DNA from: Clostridiales bacterium
GTDB taxonomy: Bacteria; Bacillota; Clostridia; Peptostreptococcales; Anaerovoracaceae
DNA: 64,000 nucleotides
Assembly (NCBI GenBank): GCA_015243575.1
Contig: CP042469.1
Span: forward strand, 1,702,929-1,766,928
Reading direction: 5' to 3'
A program made the position numbers and the translations under genes. Positions 8,183 to 16,583 of this stretch are shown in pieces (the first letter of the stretch is position 1; each line of letters opens with the position of its first letter). The notes under the pieces were generated by a model that saw only the letters and a program-made list of their open reading frames with translations, was not told the DNA's origin and did no database searches.

Positions 8183-8701
8183 TTATTTATCCGTTTTTGG
8201 GGCTAAAATCATGATCAAACTTCTACCTTCAAATTCAGGCTTCTTTTCAATAACACCAACTTCAGATATTACTTCGGCAAATTTGGCCATAACAGCCTGC
8301 CCTTTGCTTGCATAATCCTTTTCTCTTCCCTTAAAACGAAGGCTTACTTTAATTTTGTCGCCTTCCTTCAGGAATTTTTTAGCGTTATTGGCTTTCACCA
8401 CAAGATCGTGCTCTTCAATAAAAGTGCTAAGGCGAATTTCCTTCACCTGCGTGATCTTCTGCTTCTTTTTGGCTTCTTTTTCTTTCTTCTGAAGCTCATA
8501 CCTGTATTTTCCGTAATCAAGAATCTTGCAAACAGGCGGTTTTGCTGTCGGAGCAATATTAACAAGATCCAACTTTTTTTCAAAGGCCAGATTCAATGCT
8601 TCATCCAGGCTTATAATGCCCAATTGTGTTCCGTCGCTGTCGATTACTCTTAATTCTTTATCACGAATTTCTTCGTTGATCTGATTGTCCTTGCTAATGA
8701 T
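8183..8701 (-). CDS. infC: Translation initiation factor IF-3
   Basis: IF-3 binds the 30S subunit, prevents subunit joining and checks the start codon. Both domains are present: N-domain with [17 protein letters not shown] and [25 protein letters not shown]-domain with [15 protein letters not shown] and VSLRFKGRE. The start is likely non-canonical. A GTG at 8707 touches the G-run Shine-Dalgarno (8712-8707) and is too close to use. ATC (8701) or ATT (8698) have 5-8 nt spacing and align with the MISKD start of B. subtilis IF-3. Rare AUU/AUC starts are usual for infC and allow IF-3 to repress itself. It is first in the operon behind the L20-type leader. Confidence 0.95.
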   Translation of the reverse strand: MISKDNQINEEIRDKELRVIDSDGTQLGIISLDEALNLAFEKKLDLVNIAPTAKPPVCKILDYGKYRYELQKKEKEAKKKQKITQVKEIRLSTFIEEHDLVVKANNAKKFLKEGDKIKVSLRFKGREKDYASKGQAVMAKFAEVISEVGVIEKKPEFEGRSLIMILAPKTDK

Positions 8702-8712
8702 TAGCACCCCCC

Positions 8713-8840
8713 AAAAAAATTAAAAAAGCGGACATCAGTACCCGCTTCAAAAACAGATCATTAGCAGTGATCCAGTTTCCTATTAACCCTATCAGCCAAT
8801 ACCGGTAAGGTGAGAAGCGGTTTACTTCTTCTTTATTACT
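8713..8840 (-). ncRNA. L20-type ribosomal leader (infC leader) with terminator
   Basis: The transcript between the promoter at 8846-8874 and infC is structured. It ends in AAGCGG-N-CCGCTT (8727-8747 region) followed by TTTTTT, a terminator just ahead of the infC Shine-Dalgarno. The upstream part contains paired segments around ACCGCTTCTCACC and GATAGGGTTAATAGG. Position and layout match the L20 leader of low-GC Firmicutes, where L20 binding favours termination. Confidence 0.75.
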
Positions 8841-8845
8841 GTGAT

Positions 8846-8874
8846 ATAGTAACATTTTGAAATCATCTTGTCAA
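8846..8874 (-). promoter_or_regulatory. SigA promoter of infC-rpmI-rplT
   Basis: On the minus strand TTGACA (8874-8869), a 17-bp spacer and TACTAT (8851-8846). Confidence 0.75.
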
Positions 8875-9063
8875 CAAAAACTATATATCTATATTTTTTG
8901 TTAATGATCAGACCTCGTTTGGATTAGGTTGTCATAATGTAGTTTTACTCGCTTTCATCACTTACAGCCTTCTGCAATATCAAAAACTCGCACACCATTT
9001 CCCCCTGAGACAGATCAATGAAAATCTTCAGAATTTTTCATGTGTTTGCACTCTTTTTCCTCA

Positions 9064-9092
9064 TTGATTCCTTGCGCTTTCTATTATATGAT
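9064..9092 (+). promoter_or_regulatory. SigA-type promoter of the first sigma-54 activator gene
   Basis: TTGATT (9064-9069), a 17-bp spacer and TATGAT (9087-9092), about 105 bp before the ATG at 9197. The remainder of 8880-9196 is AT-rich with no gene that I can support. Confidence 0.55.
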
Positions 9093-9196
9093 AACTTTAG
9101 TATTTATTATATTTTATCACATTTTTATTTTGCGGGAAACATGAGCAGGAATCTTTGATTCCATCATTTCCATATTGATATGAGGAGTAGCAAAAC

Positions 9197-10594
9197 ATGG
9201 CAAACGGCAAAAATGCCCTTTCCGACCTTTCAATCGATGAATTGATTCCCATCCTCGACAGCATCAGTGATGCGATCTTTATCGACGACGCCCAGGGTTT
9301 TACGATCTGGATCAACAAGGCTAGCGAAGAGCTATATAAAATCAAACGCAAAGACATTATAGGAAAACATGTTTCTTTTCTGGAAAGCGAAGGAATCTTC
9401 ACGCCCTCTGTTGCCAGGCTGGTTATGGAGCAAAAAAAGGAAATAACGATCATACATGAGAATAAAGATGGAAAGCGGCTGCTGACCACAGGGATCCCCA
9501 TCGTTGACGCAAAGAATAAGATGAGCAAAATCATTACAACGACCCATGACATCACAGAGCTTATCAATCTGCAAAATGAACTGGAAAGCGTACAGAACAA
9601 GCTATCTGGACTCAATGCACAGGAAGGCTTCAGTGATATTATTGCAAATAGTCCTTCAATGTACAACGTGATCCAATTGACCCGGAGACTTTCCGATGTA
9701 GATTCCACTGTTTTGATCACTGGAGAATCCGGTGTGGGCAAAGGTGTTATTGCCAAGCTGGTTCATGAAAATGGAAACCGCAAGGAATTTCCTTTTGTCA
9801 AGATAAATTGCGGGGCAATTCCGGAAAACCTCATTGAATCAGAACTCTTCGGGTATGAGAGCGGTGCCTTTACCGGATCAAGAAAAAACGGCAAAAAGGG
9901 CCTCTTTGAAACAGCGGAAAAAGGAACGATCTTTTTGGATGAAATCTCTGAGCTGCCTCTGAATCTTCAGGTCAAACTGCTTCAGGTCATCCAAGAACGC
10001 GAAATTACCCGGGTTGGAGGTGTGGAAAGCATACCCATCAACGTCAGAATTATTTCAGCCACAAACAGGGACCTTCTCGCACTTGTTCGTCAGGGAAAAT
10101 TCAGAGAAGACCTTTATTATCGTTTAAACGTAGTACCCATCAGCATTCCCCCGCTGAGGGAGCGGCCAGAGGACATCATACCTATGATTCGTATCTTTCT
10201 GAACCAGAACAATAAGAAAATGAAGGAGCATAAGGAGATTGATTCCAAGGCCATAGCAATTTTGATGAAATATCCCTGGCCGGGAAACGTCAGAGAACTT
10301 CAGAACATCATTGAGCGCCTAATGATTACAACAAAAGGGACAAATATTCATCCTGAAAACCTGCCGAGTTTTATTATAGAATCAGCCAGCATTCCCGAAC
10401 CTGCTGCATCTGCGGAGGGAAAAAGCCTAAAGGAAGCCCTTGACCACGCAGAAAGAGAAATTCTGCTGAAAGCCGCCGAAAAACACAAGACAACAAGAGC
10501 CATAGCCAAGGTTCTTGGTGTCAGCCAACCAACAGTTGTGCGCAAGCTCCAAAAGTACCATCTCACAGAGAAGGTTGAAATATCAGATCTTTAA
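9197..10594 (+). CDS. Sigma-54-dependent activator, PAS-AAA+-Fis (NtrC family), module 1
   Basis: This enhancer-binding protein activates RNA polymerase-sigma-54 by ATP hydrolysis. A PAS domain (about residues 12-120) probably senses the inducer. The AAA+ domain (about 148-380) has Walker A GESGVGKG near residue 175, the sigma-54 contact loop as GAFTGS rather than the usual GAFTGA, and the DEISELPL Walker B region. A Fis-type HTH with KTTRAIAKVLGVSQPTVVRKL closes the protein (465 aa). It has no receiver domain, so it is a one-component sensor. The gene lies directly upstream of, and codirectional with, the dehydrogenase/aminotransferase operon, which has a sigma-54 promoter and dyad sites in the gap, so that operon is the likely target. 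Confidence 0.92.
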   Translation: MANGKNALSDLSIDELIPILDSISDAIFIDDAQGFTIWINKASEELYKIKRKDIIGKHVSFLESEGIFTPSVARLVMEQKKEITIIHENKDGKRLLTTGIPIVDAKNKMSKIITTTHDITELINLQNELESVQNKLSGLNAQEGFSDIIANSPSMYNVIQLTRRLSDVDSTVLITGESGVGKGVIAKLVHENGNRKEFPFVKINCGAIPENLIESELFGYESGAFTGSRKNGKKGLFETAEKGTIFLDEISELPLNLQVKLLQVIQEREITRVGGVESIPINVRIISATNRDLLALVRQGKFREDLYYRLNVVPISIPPLRERPEDIIPMIRIFLNQNNKKMKEHKEIDSKAIAILMKYPWPGNVRELQNIIERLMITTKGTNIHPENLPSFIIESASIPEPAASAEGKSLKEALDHAEREILLKAAEKHKTTRAIAKVLGVSQPTVVRKLQKYHLTEKVEISDL

Positions 10595-10629
10595 GCAGTC
10601 AGAGAACGGGGTAATATCACGTTGTGAAA

Positions 10630-10754
10630 ATTGATACAAATCAGCATCACCGATTCATTTTTGTATCAATAGATCGACATTGAAATTTCAATGTCTTTAT
10701 ACTATTTGTCCAAAATCTGCAAGCCATTTGATTCTTTTTTGAATCAAATGGCTT
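10630..10754. promoter_or_regulatory. Three dyads, candidate upstream activating sequences
   Basis: Three inverted repeats precede the sigma-54 promoter. ATTGATACAAA (10630-10640) faces TTTGTATCAAT (10660-10670), 11/11 matched. A perfect 20-bp palindrome lies at 10676-10695 (GACATTGAAA and its complement). AAGCCATTTGATTC (10721-10734) faces its exact complement (10741-10754) around TTTTTT. All share a TTGAT/TTGAA-AA core. They lie 120-245 bp upstream of the -24 box, the usual range for activator sites. The first or last could instead act as a terminator of the activator gene, although neither has a downstream T-run. Confidence 0.6.
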
Positions 10755-10873
10755 GATCATTCTATGAGATACCATTTTTGGGGTGATTCCCTGCTTTAAT
10801 CGTTATCTTTTTTATCCAGTATTTTCAATGAGTTACGGCCATCGATAATAATCTTACCAATTATTTATACTTT

Positions 10874-10890
10874 TGGCATAATCATTGCAT
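10874..10890 (+). promoter_or_regulatory. Sigma-54 (-24/-12) promoter, module 1
   Basis: TGGCATAATCATTGCAT has GG at 10875-10876 and GC at 10887-10888 with exactly 10 bp between, matching the TGGCAY-N-TTGCW consensus. It drives the dehydrogenase gene starting at 10943. Confidence 0.85.
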
Positions 10891-10942
10891 AATAATGTTA
10901 TTGTTAAGAAAATCATTATATTCTAAAGGAGGAATGTAGAAG

Positions 10943-12364
10943 ATGTCAGTAAATTACGCAGAATATGTAGCAGGTTTGGTTGCCAAAGGACATGCTGCTC
11001 AGAAGATCGCAGAAGGCTTTTCTCAGGAAAAAGTCGACCAGTTGACAGCAGCAGTTGCTTATGCATTAACTCAGCCTGACGTTGCTCTTAAATTTGGTGA
11101 AATGCTTGTTGAAGAATCCGGAATGGGTATCCCAGCAGACAAGCAAGCCAAGATGTTTGGTAAAGTTAAGGGTTCATATTATCAGATGAAGGGACAAAAG
11201 TCCGTAGGTCTGGTTGAAGTAGATGAAAAAATGGGCATGGAAAAGTATGCGAAACCCATGGGCGTTATCGGTGCGATCATCCCCGTTACAAACGGAGAAG
11301 CCACTCCAGTTGTTAAGTCTCTCATGGCTCTTAAAACAAGAAATTCCATCATCCTTGCTCCCCATCCAAAAGCAAGAAACACAAATTGGGCAGTTACAGA
11401 AATGATCAGAAGCGTATTAAAGAAATTTGATGCTCCGGAAGATCTTGTTCAGGCAGTAGGCCCTGATTTTGTAAGCATTGAAACATCCGGCGAACTGATG
11501 AAGCAGGTAGATTTCATCCTTGCAACAGGTGGTACTCCCATGGTTCGTCAGGCATACTCCTCCGGAAACCCAGCAATCGGTGTTGGAACCGGAAACGTAG
11601 TAACCATCGTTGATGGAACTACCGATATGGACGACGTTGCTGCACTGATCGTCAGATCCAAGACATTTGACAACGCCACCTCCTGCTCCACAGAGAACAA
11701 TATTATTGTTTTCGAAGAGTGCTACGACGCATTCGTAGAAGCAATGGCGAAAAAAGGCGCTGTTCTGTTCAAGGACGGATCCGAAGAAAAGGCAAAATTG
11801 CTTAAAGCAATCTGGCCCGAAAGCCCAGCGAACCATGATCTGAACAGACACATCGTGGCTCAGCCAGCTGCTAAAATCGCTGAAATGGCTGGAATCGAAG
11901 TTCCTGAAGGAACAAAGATGCTGATGGCTGAAGAAAACGCTGGATTTGGTAACGAATTCCCCTTCACTGGTGAAAAGCTCTCCCCTGTTGCCGGCGTTAG
12001 AAAAGCAAAAGATTTCGACGATGCAGTAGAAAAGATGATGAGCATTCTTGATTATCAGGGCAAAGGACACAGCTGCGGTATCCATACCACAATTGATGAA
12101 AGAGTAACCAAACTCGGCGAGCTCGTTCCTGTTTGTAAAGTCTGCGTCAACGCTCCACAGTCTCTGACAAACAGCGGTTCTTGGACTTCCGGATTCCCGA
12201 TGTCCATGACCCTTGGCTGCGGTACTTGGGGACACAACAGTATCTCCCACAACGCTACTTGGAAGGATCTTCTGAACTTCACTTATGTTTCAAGACCGAT
12301 TCCTTCTTATCAGCCAAAAGATGAAGATCTGTTCGACGAAGAAATCAGAAACGCATTTAAATAA
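10943..12364 (+). CDS. CoA-acylating aldehyde dehydrogenase, sulfoacetaldehyde dehydrogenase-like
   Basis: This enzyme is predicted to oxidise an aldehyde to an acyl-CoA with NAD(P)+. It belongs to the EutE/SucD/SauS-type acylating ALDH group: about 470 aa, N-terminal segment ending in KYAKPMGVIGAIIPVTN, the segment RNSIILAPHPKA, and catalytic Cys in DNATSCSTENNIIV (near residue 250). The neighbouring taurine-pyruvate-type aminotransferase suggests sulfoacetaldehyde as substrate, giving sulfoacetyl-CoA; an EutE-like or semialdehyde substrate is possible. AGGAGG precedes the ATG. It is expressed from a sigma-54 promoter and so probably depends on the activator upstream and on inducer. Confidence 0.82.
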   Translation: MSVNYAEYVAGLVAKGHAAQKIAEGFSQEKVDQLTAAVAYALTQPDVALKFGEMLVEESGMGIPADKQAKMFGKVKGSYYQMKGQKSVGLVEVDEKMGMEKYAKPMGVIGAIIPVTNGEATPVVKSLMALKTRNSIILAPHPKARNTNWAVTEMIRSVLKKFDAPEDLVQAVGPDFVSIETSGELMKQVDFILATGGTPMVRQAYSSGNPAIGVGTGNVVTIVDGTTDMDDVAALIVRSKTFDNATSCSTENNIIVFEECYDAFVEAMAKKGAVLFKDGSEEKAKLLKAIWPESPANHDLNRHIVAQPAAKIAEMAGIEVPEGTKMLMAEENAGFGNEFPFTGEKLSPVAGVRKAKDFDDAVEKMMSILDYQGKGHSCGIHTTIDERVTKLGELVPVCKVCVNAPQSLTNSGSWTSGFPMSMTLGCGTWGHNSISHNATWKDLLNFTYVSRPIPSYQPKDEDLFDEEIRNAFK

Positions 12365-12457
12365 CCCCAATTTTGGGGAGGCGGTTTAATAACCGCACAA
12401 TAACTCACTCAGGATTACACAACCACTCATGCAGCGGGGCTGCTTGCCAGCAGCCCC
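12365..12457 (+). other. Three consecutive stem-loops between dehydrogenase and aminotransferase
   Basis: CCCC-AATTTT-GGGG (12365-12378 region), GCGGTT-TAAT-AACCGC (about 12382-12397) and GGGGCTGC-TTGCCA-GCAGCCCC (12436-12457). None is followed by a T-run, so they are more likely mRNA processing or stability elements, or partial attenuators, than full terminators. Confidence 0.5.
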
Positions 12458-12488
12458 AACCATTATATTCTTAAAAGGAGATAATACA

Positions 12489-13814
12489 ATGTCAAACATT
12501 AAAGAACAGGGCTTGAAATATAACCTTTACTCCTGGAGTGCTCAGAAAAAGATTAATCCTATGGTAGTATCCAAAGCAGAAGGCATTTACTTCTGGGATG
12601 AAGACGGAAAGAAATACTTCGATATGTCCGCTCAGCTCGTAAACTCAAACTTAGGCCACGGTCATCCAAAACTCATCCAGGCAATTAAAGACCAGGCTGA
12701 AAAAATGGCTTTCATGGGCCCTGGATACTCCGTTGACGTTCGTTCCGAAGCAGCGCAGAAAATCGTTGAATTATCCGGTCTTGAAGGTGCTAAGGTATTC
12801 TTCACAAACGCTGGTGCAGAAGCGAATGAAAATGCAATCAAATTTGCCAAAGCTTACACTGGAAAATGGAAGATTTTTTCCGCTTACAGAAGCTACCACG
12901 GCGCTACCTTTGGAGCAAGTGCACTGACAGGTGAACCAAGAAGATTTATTGCAGAACCAGGCGTTCCCGGCTTTATTAAATTTGACGGCCCCTATGCTTA
13001 CAGAGCTCCAAAAGCCTGCAACTTCAAGTCAGAAGAAGAAGTAACAGAATTCTACCTTGAATTGCTGGAGAATCAGGTGCTGTATGAGGGACCAGATCAG
13101 ATCGCTGCAATCTTCTTTGAAACAGTTGTAGGTTCCAACGGCATTCTGATTCCGCCTAAAGGATACTACGAAGGAGTAAGAGCACTCTGCGACAAGCACA
13201 ACATCGTGCTCGTATTTGATGAAGTAATGGCTGGATTCTACAGAACTGGATCAGCGTTTGCATTCCATCAGTTTGGTGTTAAGCCAGATCTTGTGACCTT
13301 CGCAAAGGGTTCAACCTGCGGATATGTTCCACTGGGTGGCGTTATCTTATCCGAAAAGATCGCTGCGACCTTCGACGAGAAGAAGATGTTCAACGGACTT
13401 ACTTACAGCGCTCATCCAATGGGCTGCGCTACAGCAATTGCTACAATTGATGCATATAAAGAAGAAAAAATCGCTGAAAATGTAGCTGCTCAGGGCAAAG
13501 TTCTTGCTGAAATTCTTGATGAATTTGAAAAGAAGCATGCATGTGTAGGACAGGTAAGACACATTGGACTATTCAGCTGCGTTGAACTTGTTAAGAGCAA
13601 GGAAACACGTGAAGCGATCGTACCTTTCAACAACGACAAAGAAGGCCTCATGCCTAAAATCGTCGGTATGCTGAAGGTTGAAGGCTTCTCCACATACTCC
13701 CACGAGAACATGGTTCTGGTTTGCCCTCCTCTTAACATCACAGAGGCAGAATTAAGAGAAGCAATGGCAATTCTGGATAAGGTTCTTGATTCTGTAGACA
13801 ACATGATTAAATAA
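12489..13814 (+). CDS. Class III aminotransferase, taurine-pyruvate aminotransferase-like
   Basis: This is a PLP-dependent omega-aminotransferase, predicted to move an amino group from taurine (or a related omega-amine) to pyruvate, giving sulfoacetaldehyde and alanine. Class III marks are present: NAGAEANENAIKFAKAYTG, SYHGATFGASALTG, the PLP-ring Asp in VFDEVMAGF, and the Schiff-base Lys in TFAKGSTCGYVPLGG. The ATG at 12489 follows AAAAGGAG at good distance; the frame opens earlier but lacks a start signal. It lies downstream of the acylating dehydrogenase in one operon, so aldehyde made here would pass straight to it. Beta-alanine or GABA as substrate cannot be excluded. Confidence 0.85.
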   Translation: MSNIKEQGLKYNLYSWSAQKKINPMVVSKAEGIYFWDEDGKKYFDMSAQLVNSNLGHGHPKLIQAIKDQAEKMAFMGPGYSVDVRSEAAQKIVELSGLEGAKVFFTNAGAEANENAIKFAKAYTGKWKIFSAYRSYHGATFGASALTGEPRRFIAEPGVPGFIKFDGPYAYRAPKACNFKSEEEVTEFYLELLENQVLYEGPDQIAAIFFETVVGSNGILIPPKGYYEGVRALCDKHNIVLVFDEVMAGFYRTGSAFAFHQFGVKPDLVTFAKGSTCGYVPLGGVILSEKIAATFDEKKMFNGLTYSAHPMGCATAIATIDAYKEEKIAENVAAQGKVLAEILDEFEKKHACVGQVRHIGLFSCVELVKSKETREAIVPFNNDKEGLMPKIVGMLKVEGFSTYSHENMVLVCPPLNITEAELREAMAILDKVLDSVDNMIK

Positions 13815-13876
13815 ATCGGTTACGCAACCTGCGTCCGATAACAGATTGCGAACAGTAATCTATGAATAATTAAAAA

Positions 13877-13912
13877 CCCCTTGCCCGATTCAGTATCAGG
13901 CAAGGGGTTTTA
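13877..13912 (+). terminator. Terminator, module 1 operon
   Basis: CCCCTTGCC (13877-13885) pairs with GGCAAGGGG (13899-13907), followed by TTTTATT. A-run on the other side makes it usable for both the operon and converging lexA. Confidence 0.85.
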
Positions 13913-13919
13913 TTCATCA

Positions 13920-13979
13920 AGAATCAGAGAAATGTCTATAAATCAGAAAAATGCCTCTAGATCAGAGAGATGTCTATAG
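13920..13979. repeat. Three imperfect 20-bp tandem repeats at the lexA 3' end
   Basis: The units read AATCAGAGAAATGTCTATA, AATCAGAAAAATGCCTCTAG and ATCAGAGAGATGTCTATAG. The last unit overlaps the lexA stop codon. No function assigned. Confidence 0.5.
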
Positions 13980-14642
13980 ATATCGGAAAACTCCTTTTAC
14001 CAGTCCCAGTATCTTAACATCGCTCACAATAATTGGGCTCATCAGCTGATTTTCCGGCTGAAGTCTGAAATGTCCTTTTTCACGATAAAAGGTCTTTACT
14101 GTCGCTTCGCTTTCAAAGCCGTCGATCATAGCAACAACGATATCTCCGTTGTTTGCCGTATTCTGTTGATGTACCAAGATATAATCACCATCCATGATTC
14201 CAGCTTCAACCATGCTTTCCCCTTTAACGGTAAGCATAAAGTTGTTTCCTTTGGAAAGGAAACGGGAGGGTACGGGTATGGTATCGTCAATATTCTGATC
14301 CGCGAGAATCGGTGTTCCCGCTGCGATCCTGCCTACCACAGGAATATCAATAACATCTCTTCGTTCCAAATTTTCTGTTTGTGGAAGAACGGATGAAGCC
14401 TTTACGGAGGCAGCTTCATTTTCAGATTCTGGATCAATCACCATCAGTGCTCTGGGCTTTGATGGGTCTTTCTTGATATACCCTTTCAATTCCAGGTTTT
14501 CCAGATCCTTATGAGTGGTTGAAGTGGATTTAATCCCCAGTGCAGTGCACATCTCTCGAACAGTAGGCGGATATCCCTTCCTTTTTATTTCTTCTTTCAT
14601 ATATGTGAGTATCTTTCGTTCACGATCCTTAAGCGGTTCCAT
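13974..14642 (-). CDS. lexA: SOS repressor LexA
   Basis: LexA represses DNA-damage genes and cleaves itself when bound by RecA filaments. The winged HTH (residues 1-70) contains PPTVREMCTALGIKSTST. The cleavage site is Ala108-Gly109 (in GRIAAGTP). Catalytic Ser143 is in GESM and Lys183 in ATVKTF, so the protein is autocleavable. Length 222 aa is slightly long because of a 25-residue linker. Two LexA-like boxes overlap its own promoter, and another sits in the promoter of the Y-family polymerase at 57534-59057. Confidence 0.96.
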   Translation of the reverse strand: MEPLKDRERKILTYMKEEIKRKGYPPTVREMCTALGIKSTSTTHKDLENLELKGYIKKDPSKPRALMVIDPESENEAASVKASSVLPQTENLERRDVIDIPVVGRIAAGTPILADQNIDDTIPVPSRFLSKGNNFMLTVKGESMVEAGIMDGDYILVHQQNTANNGDIVVAMIDGFESEATVKTFYREKGHFRLQPENQLMSPIIVSDVKILGLVKGVFRYL

Positions 14643-14758
14643 AGATATTCCCTCCTAACACGATTCAAATATAGTCAGCACAGCTTTATTCGGCTTACTT
14701 TGTTTAACATACGGCTGTTCATTACACAGCGATTCAGACAATTATCCCACCGCTTTTA

Positions 14759-14802
14759 CGAACATACTATCACATTTTCGCCCCGATGTAAACAGATGTT
14801 CC
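14759..14802 (-). promoter_or_regulatory. lexA promoter with two LexA-like boxes
   Basis: On the minus strand TTTACA (14792-14787), a 17-bp spacer and TAGTAT (14769-14764). One box (AAACAGATGTTCC at 14790-14802 on plus) overlaps the -35. A second (CGAACATACTATC at 14759-14771) covers the -10. Both resemble GAACATATGTTC. This fits autorepression. The rest of 14643-14979 holds only this and a terminator. Confidence 0.65.
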
Positions 14803-14918
14803 TCATTTTGTTCGCCCGACAAATATTTCTGTCGCATATGTTGCAGCAGCGATTCAAACAAACCTTGCAGGTATCGCATTCAACAGAACTAGATGATCCT
14901 ACTCAAAAACAATTGAAA

Positions 14919-14947
14919 ACGCAGCAAAGACTTTTTGCTGCGTTTTT
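14919..14947 (-). terminator. Terminator of the hydroxybutyrate operon
   Basis: ACGCAGCAAA (14919-14928) pairs with TTTGCTGCGT (14934-14943) with T-rich sequence on both sides. It follows the last gene of the operon (minus strand) and separates it from lexA. Confidence 0.75.
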
Positions 14948-14979
14948 GCTTTTCCCGTTCATTTATTTCAGCAAGCAAC

Positions 14980-15912
14980 CTATTCATAAAGGCATTTTGA
15001 AAGCCGTGTGAACATTTGATCGCGGTATTTTATGATTTCCTCGTCCCTCCCGTCGGAATAATCGTAAAATCCTGCACCGCTCTTGACCCCTAGCCGGTTC
15101 TGGTCAACGCACTCCCGGAGCAGTCCAAAGCTTTCCTTGGCATCGGACAAGTCTTCAAAAAGATAGGATGCGATGTTCTGAAAAATATCCAGTCCTCCTA
15201 AATCAGAGACTTGAAAGGGACCAAGGCATGCGTAGCGCAAACCCAGACCATATTTCATTACATCGTCTATCGCTTCTGCACTCGCGATGCCCTGCTGCTG
15301 GATATGGAGACACTCCCGAAGAATGGCCAGTTGGATTCGATTGAGCACGAATCCCGGTGCATCCTTTACAATCACAGGTTTTTTCTTCACTTTAACCGCA
15401 ATATCCCTGACGATTTCGGCACTTTCGTCTGTCGTATATGCTCCCTTTATTACCTCAATCAAAGGAATAATGTGCGGAGGATTAATCCAGTGCATCCCAA
15501 GGAACCTGCCGGGATTGAACACTGATTCTGCAATTTTTGTGATGCTAAGACCGGAGGTATTGGTCGCAAGGATTACATCCTCATCGACGATATCGGAAAT
15601 CTCAGCCCAGAAATTCTGTTTCACTTCCATCCTCTCGAGTATGGCTTCCACCGCAAAATCAGCTTCTTTAAAACAGTGGATATCCGCTGAGTATTCGATC
15701 CTTCCAAGGAGCTTTTCCGACTCTGCTTTGGAGAGAATCATTTCAGTGACTTCTGTTTCCTGATTCAATGCGATCAACTTCTTTGCTTTTGATAAAGCTT
15801 CGGGGAAAAGATCATATAACGTGACCTGATAGCCAAATTTTGCAAAGGTCGCAGCCATGGAAGCACCCATGGTTCCAGCACCGGCTATCACAATTTTCTT
15901 TATCTCTCTCAT
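14980..15912 (-). CDS. 3-hydroxyacyl-CoA dehydrogenase family protein
   Basis: This is an NAD(P)-dependent dehydrogenase of the 3HCDH family (310 aa). The Rossmann motif GAGTMGASMAATFA is at the N-terminus and NTSGLSITKIA and the C-terminal helical domain (DAPGFVLNRIQ; GLGLRYACLGPF) follow. In true 3-hydroxybutyryl-CoA dehydrogenases the segment after the catalytic His usually reads HFFNPAPVMKLVE; here it is HWINPPHIIPLIE, closer to the carnitine/gulonate dehydrogenase side of the family. It may therefore act on a free 3-hydroxy acid. It is last in the operon with ScoAB, the GntP permease and an SDR dehydrogenase. Confidence 0.8.
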   Translation of the reverse strand: MREIKKIVIAGAGTMGASMAATFAKFGYQVTLYDLFPEALSKAKKLIALNQETEVTEMILSKAESEKLLGRIEYSADIHCFKEADFAVEAILERMEVKQNFWAEISDIVDEDVILATNTSGLSITKIAESVFNPGRFLGMHWINPPHIIPLIEVIKGAYTTDESAEIVRDIAVKVKKKPVIVKDAPGFVLNRIQLAILRECLHIQQQGIASAEAIDDVMKYGLGLRYACLGPFQVSDLGGLDIFQNIASYLFEDLSDAKESFGLLRECVDQNRLGVKSGAGFYDYSDGRDEEIIKYRDQMFTRLSKCLYE

Positions 15913-15932
15913 GATACTTACCCTTATTTCTA

Positions 15933-16583
15933 TTACAGCATCGGCTTCAGATCAGAACTGACTGTCAGTTCACAACCCGTTGCTTCTCTGATCTGCTCCA
16001 GAGTGTAATCCGGATGCAGTTCCTTGAGCAATACACCTGACGAAGTAATCTCCATCACGCCCATCTCAGTGATGATGAGATCAACCACGCCGACAGCAGT
16101 ATAAGGCAGTGTGCACTCTTTTAGAATCTTGTGTTTCCCTTTATTGGTATGCTGCATTGCGATGATTACTTTCTTTGCACCTACCACCAGATCCATGGCA
16201 CCGCCCATCCCAGGGACCATTTTCCCCGGTACAATCCAATTTGCGAGATTCCCATGCTCATCAACCTCCAGGGACCCTAGAATCGTTGCATCCACATGCC
16301 CTCCCCGAATGATTCCGAATGAGGCAGCGCTGTCAAAAAAGCAGGCACCGGGTTTCACTGTAACATATTGGGCACCGGCATTCACAAGATCGATGTCCTC
16401 TTCTCCCTGTATTGGAGCGGGTCCCAGACCAAGAAAGCCATTTTCTGACTGAAAGGTGATATCTACGCCTTCGGGGATGAAGTTCGCTACCATGGTAGGC
16501 AGACCGATCCCAAGATTTACAACATCTCCATCCTTGAGTTCCTTCGCCACTCTCGCAGCTATGATTCCCTTTATATCTGCCAT
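15933..16583 (-). CDS. scoB: 3-oxoacid CoA-transferase subunit B
   Basis: The beta subunit of the acetoacetate (succinyl-CoA or acetyl-CoA dependent) CoA-transferase. It carries [15 protein letters not shown] and the catalytic Glu in [10 protein letters not shown] (near residue 47). The 216-aa length is normal. It overlaps the alpha-subunit gene by 13 bp, typical of these pairs. Role: activates acetoacetate from 3-hydroxybutyrate oxidation to acetoacetyl-CoA. Confidence 0.9.
   Translation of the reverse strand: MADIKGIIAARVAKELKDGDVVNLGIGLPTMVANFIPEGVDITFQSENGFLGLGPAPIQGEEDIDLVNAGAQYVTVKPGACFFDSAASFGIIRGGHVDATILGSLEVDEHGNLANWIVPGKMVPGMGGAMDLVVGAKKVIIAMQHTNKGKHKILKECTLPYTAVGVVDLIITEMGVMEITSSGVLLKELHPDYTLEQIREATGCELTVSSDLKPML

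Noticed and set aside
8446-8653. Phe/Leu-rich plus-strand frame inside infC
   Set aside because: Reverse of Lys-rich IF-3 coding sequence.
11417-12250. 277-codon frame on the minus strand opposite the aldehyde dehydrogenase gene
   Set aside because: Its composition is a mirror of the dehydrogenase gene, it has no ribosome site or family resemblance, and the plus-strand protein is clearly real.
1-13814. Linking the NitT/TauT-type importer to the taurine-type aminotransferase as one pathway
   Set aside because: They lie more than 8 kb apart with sporulation and ribosomal genes between and different promoter types.
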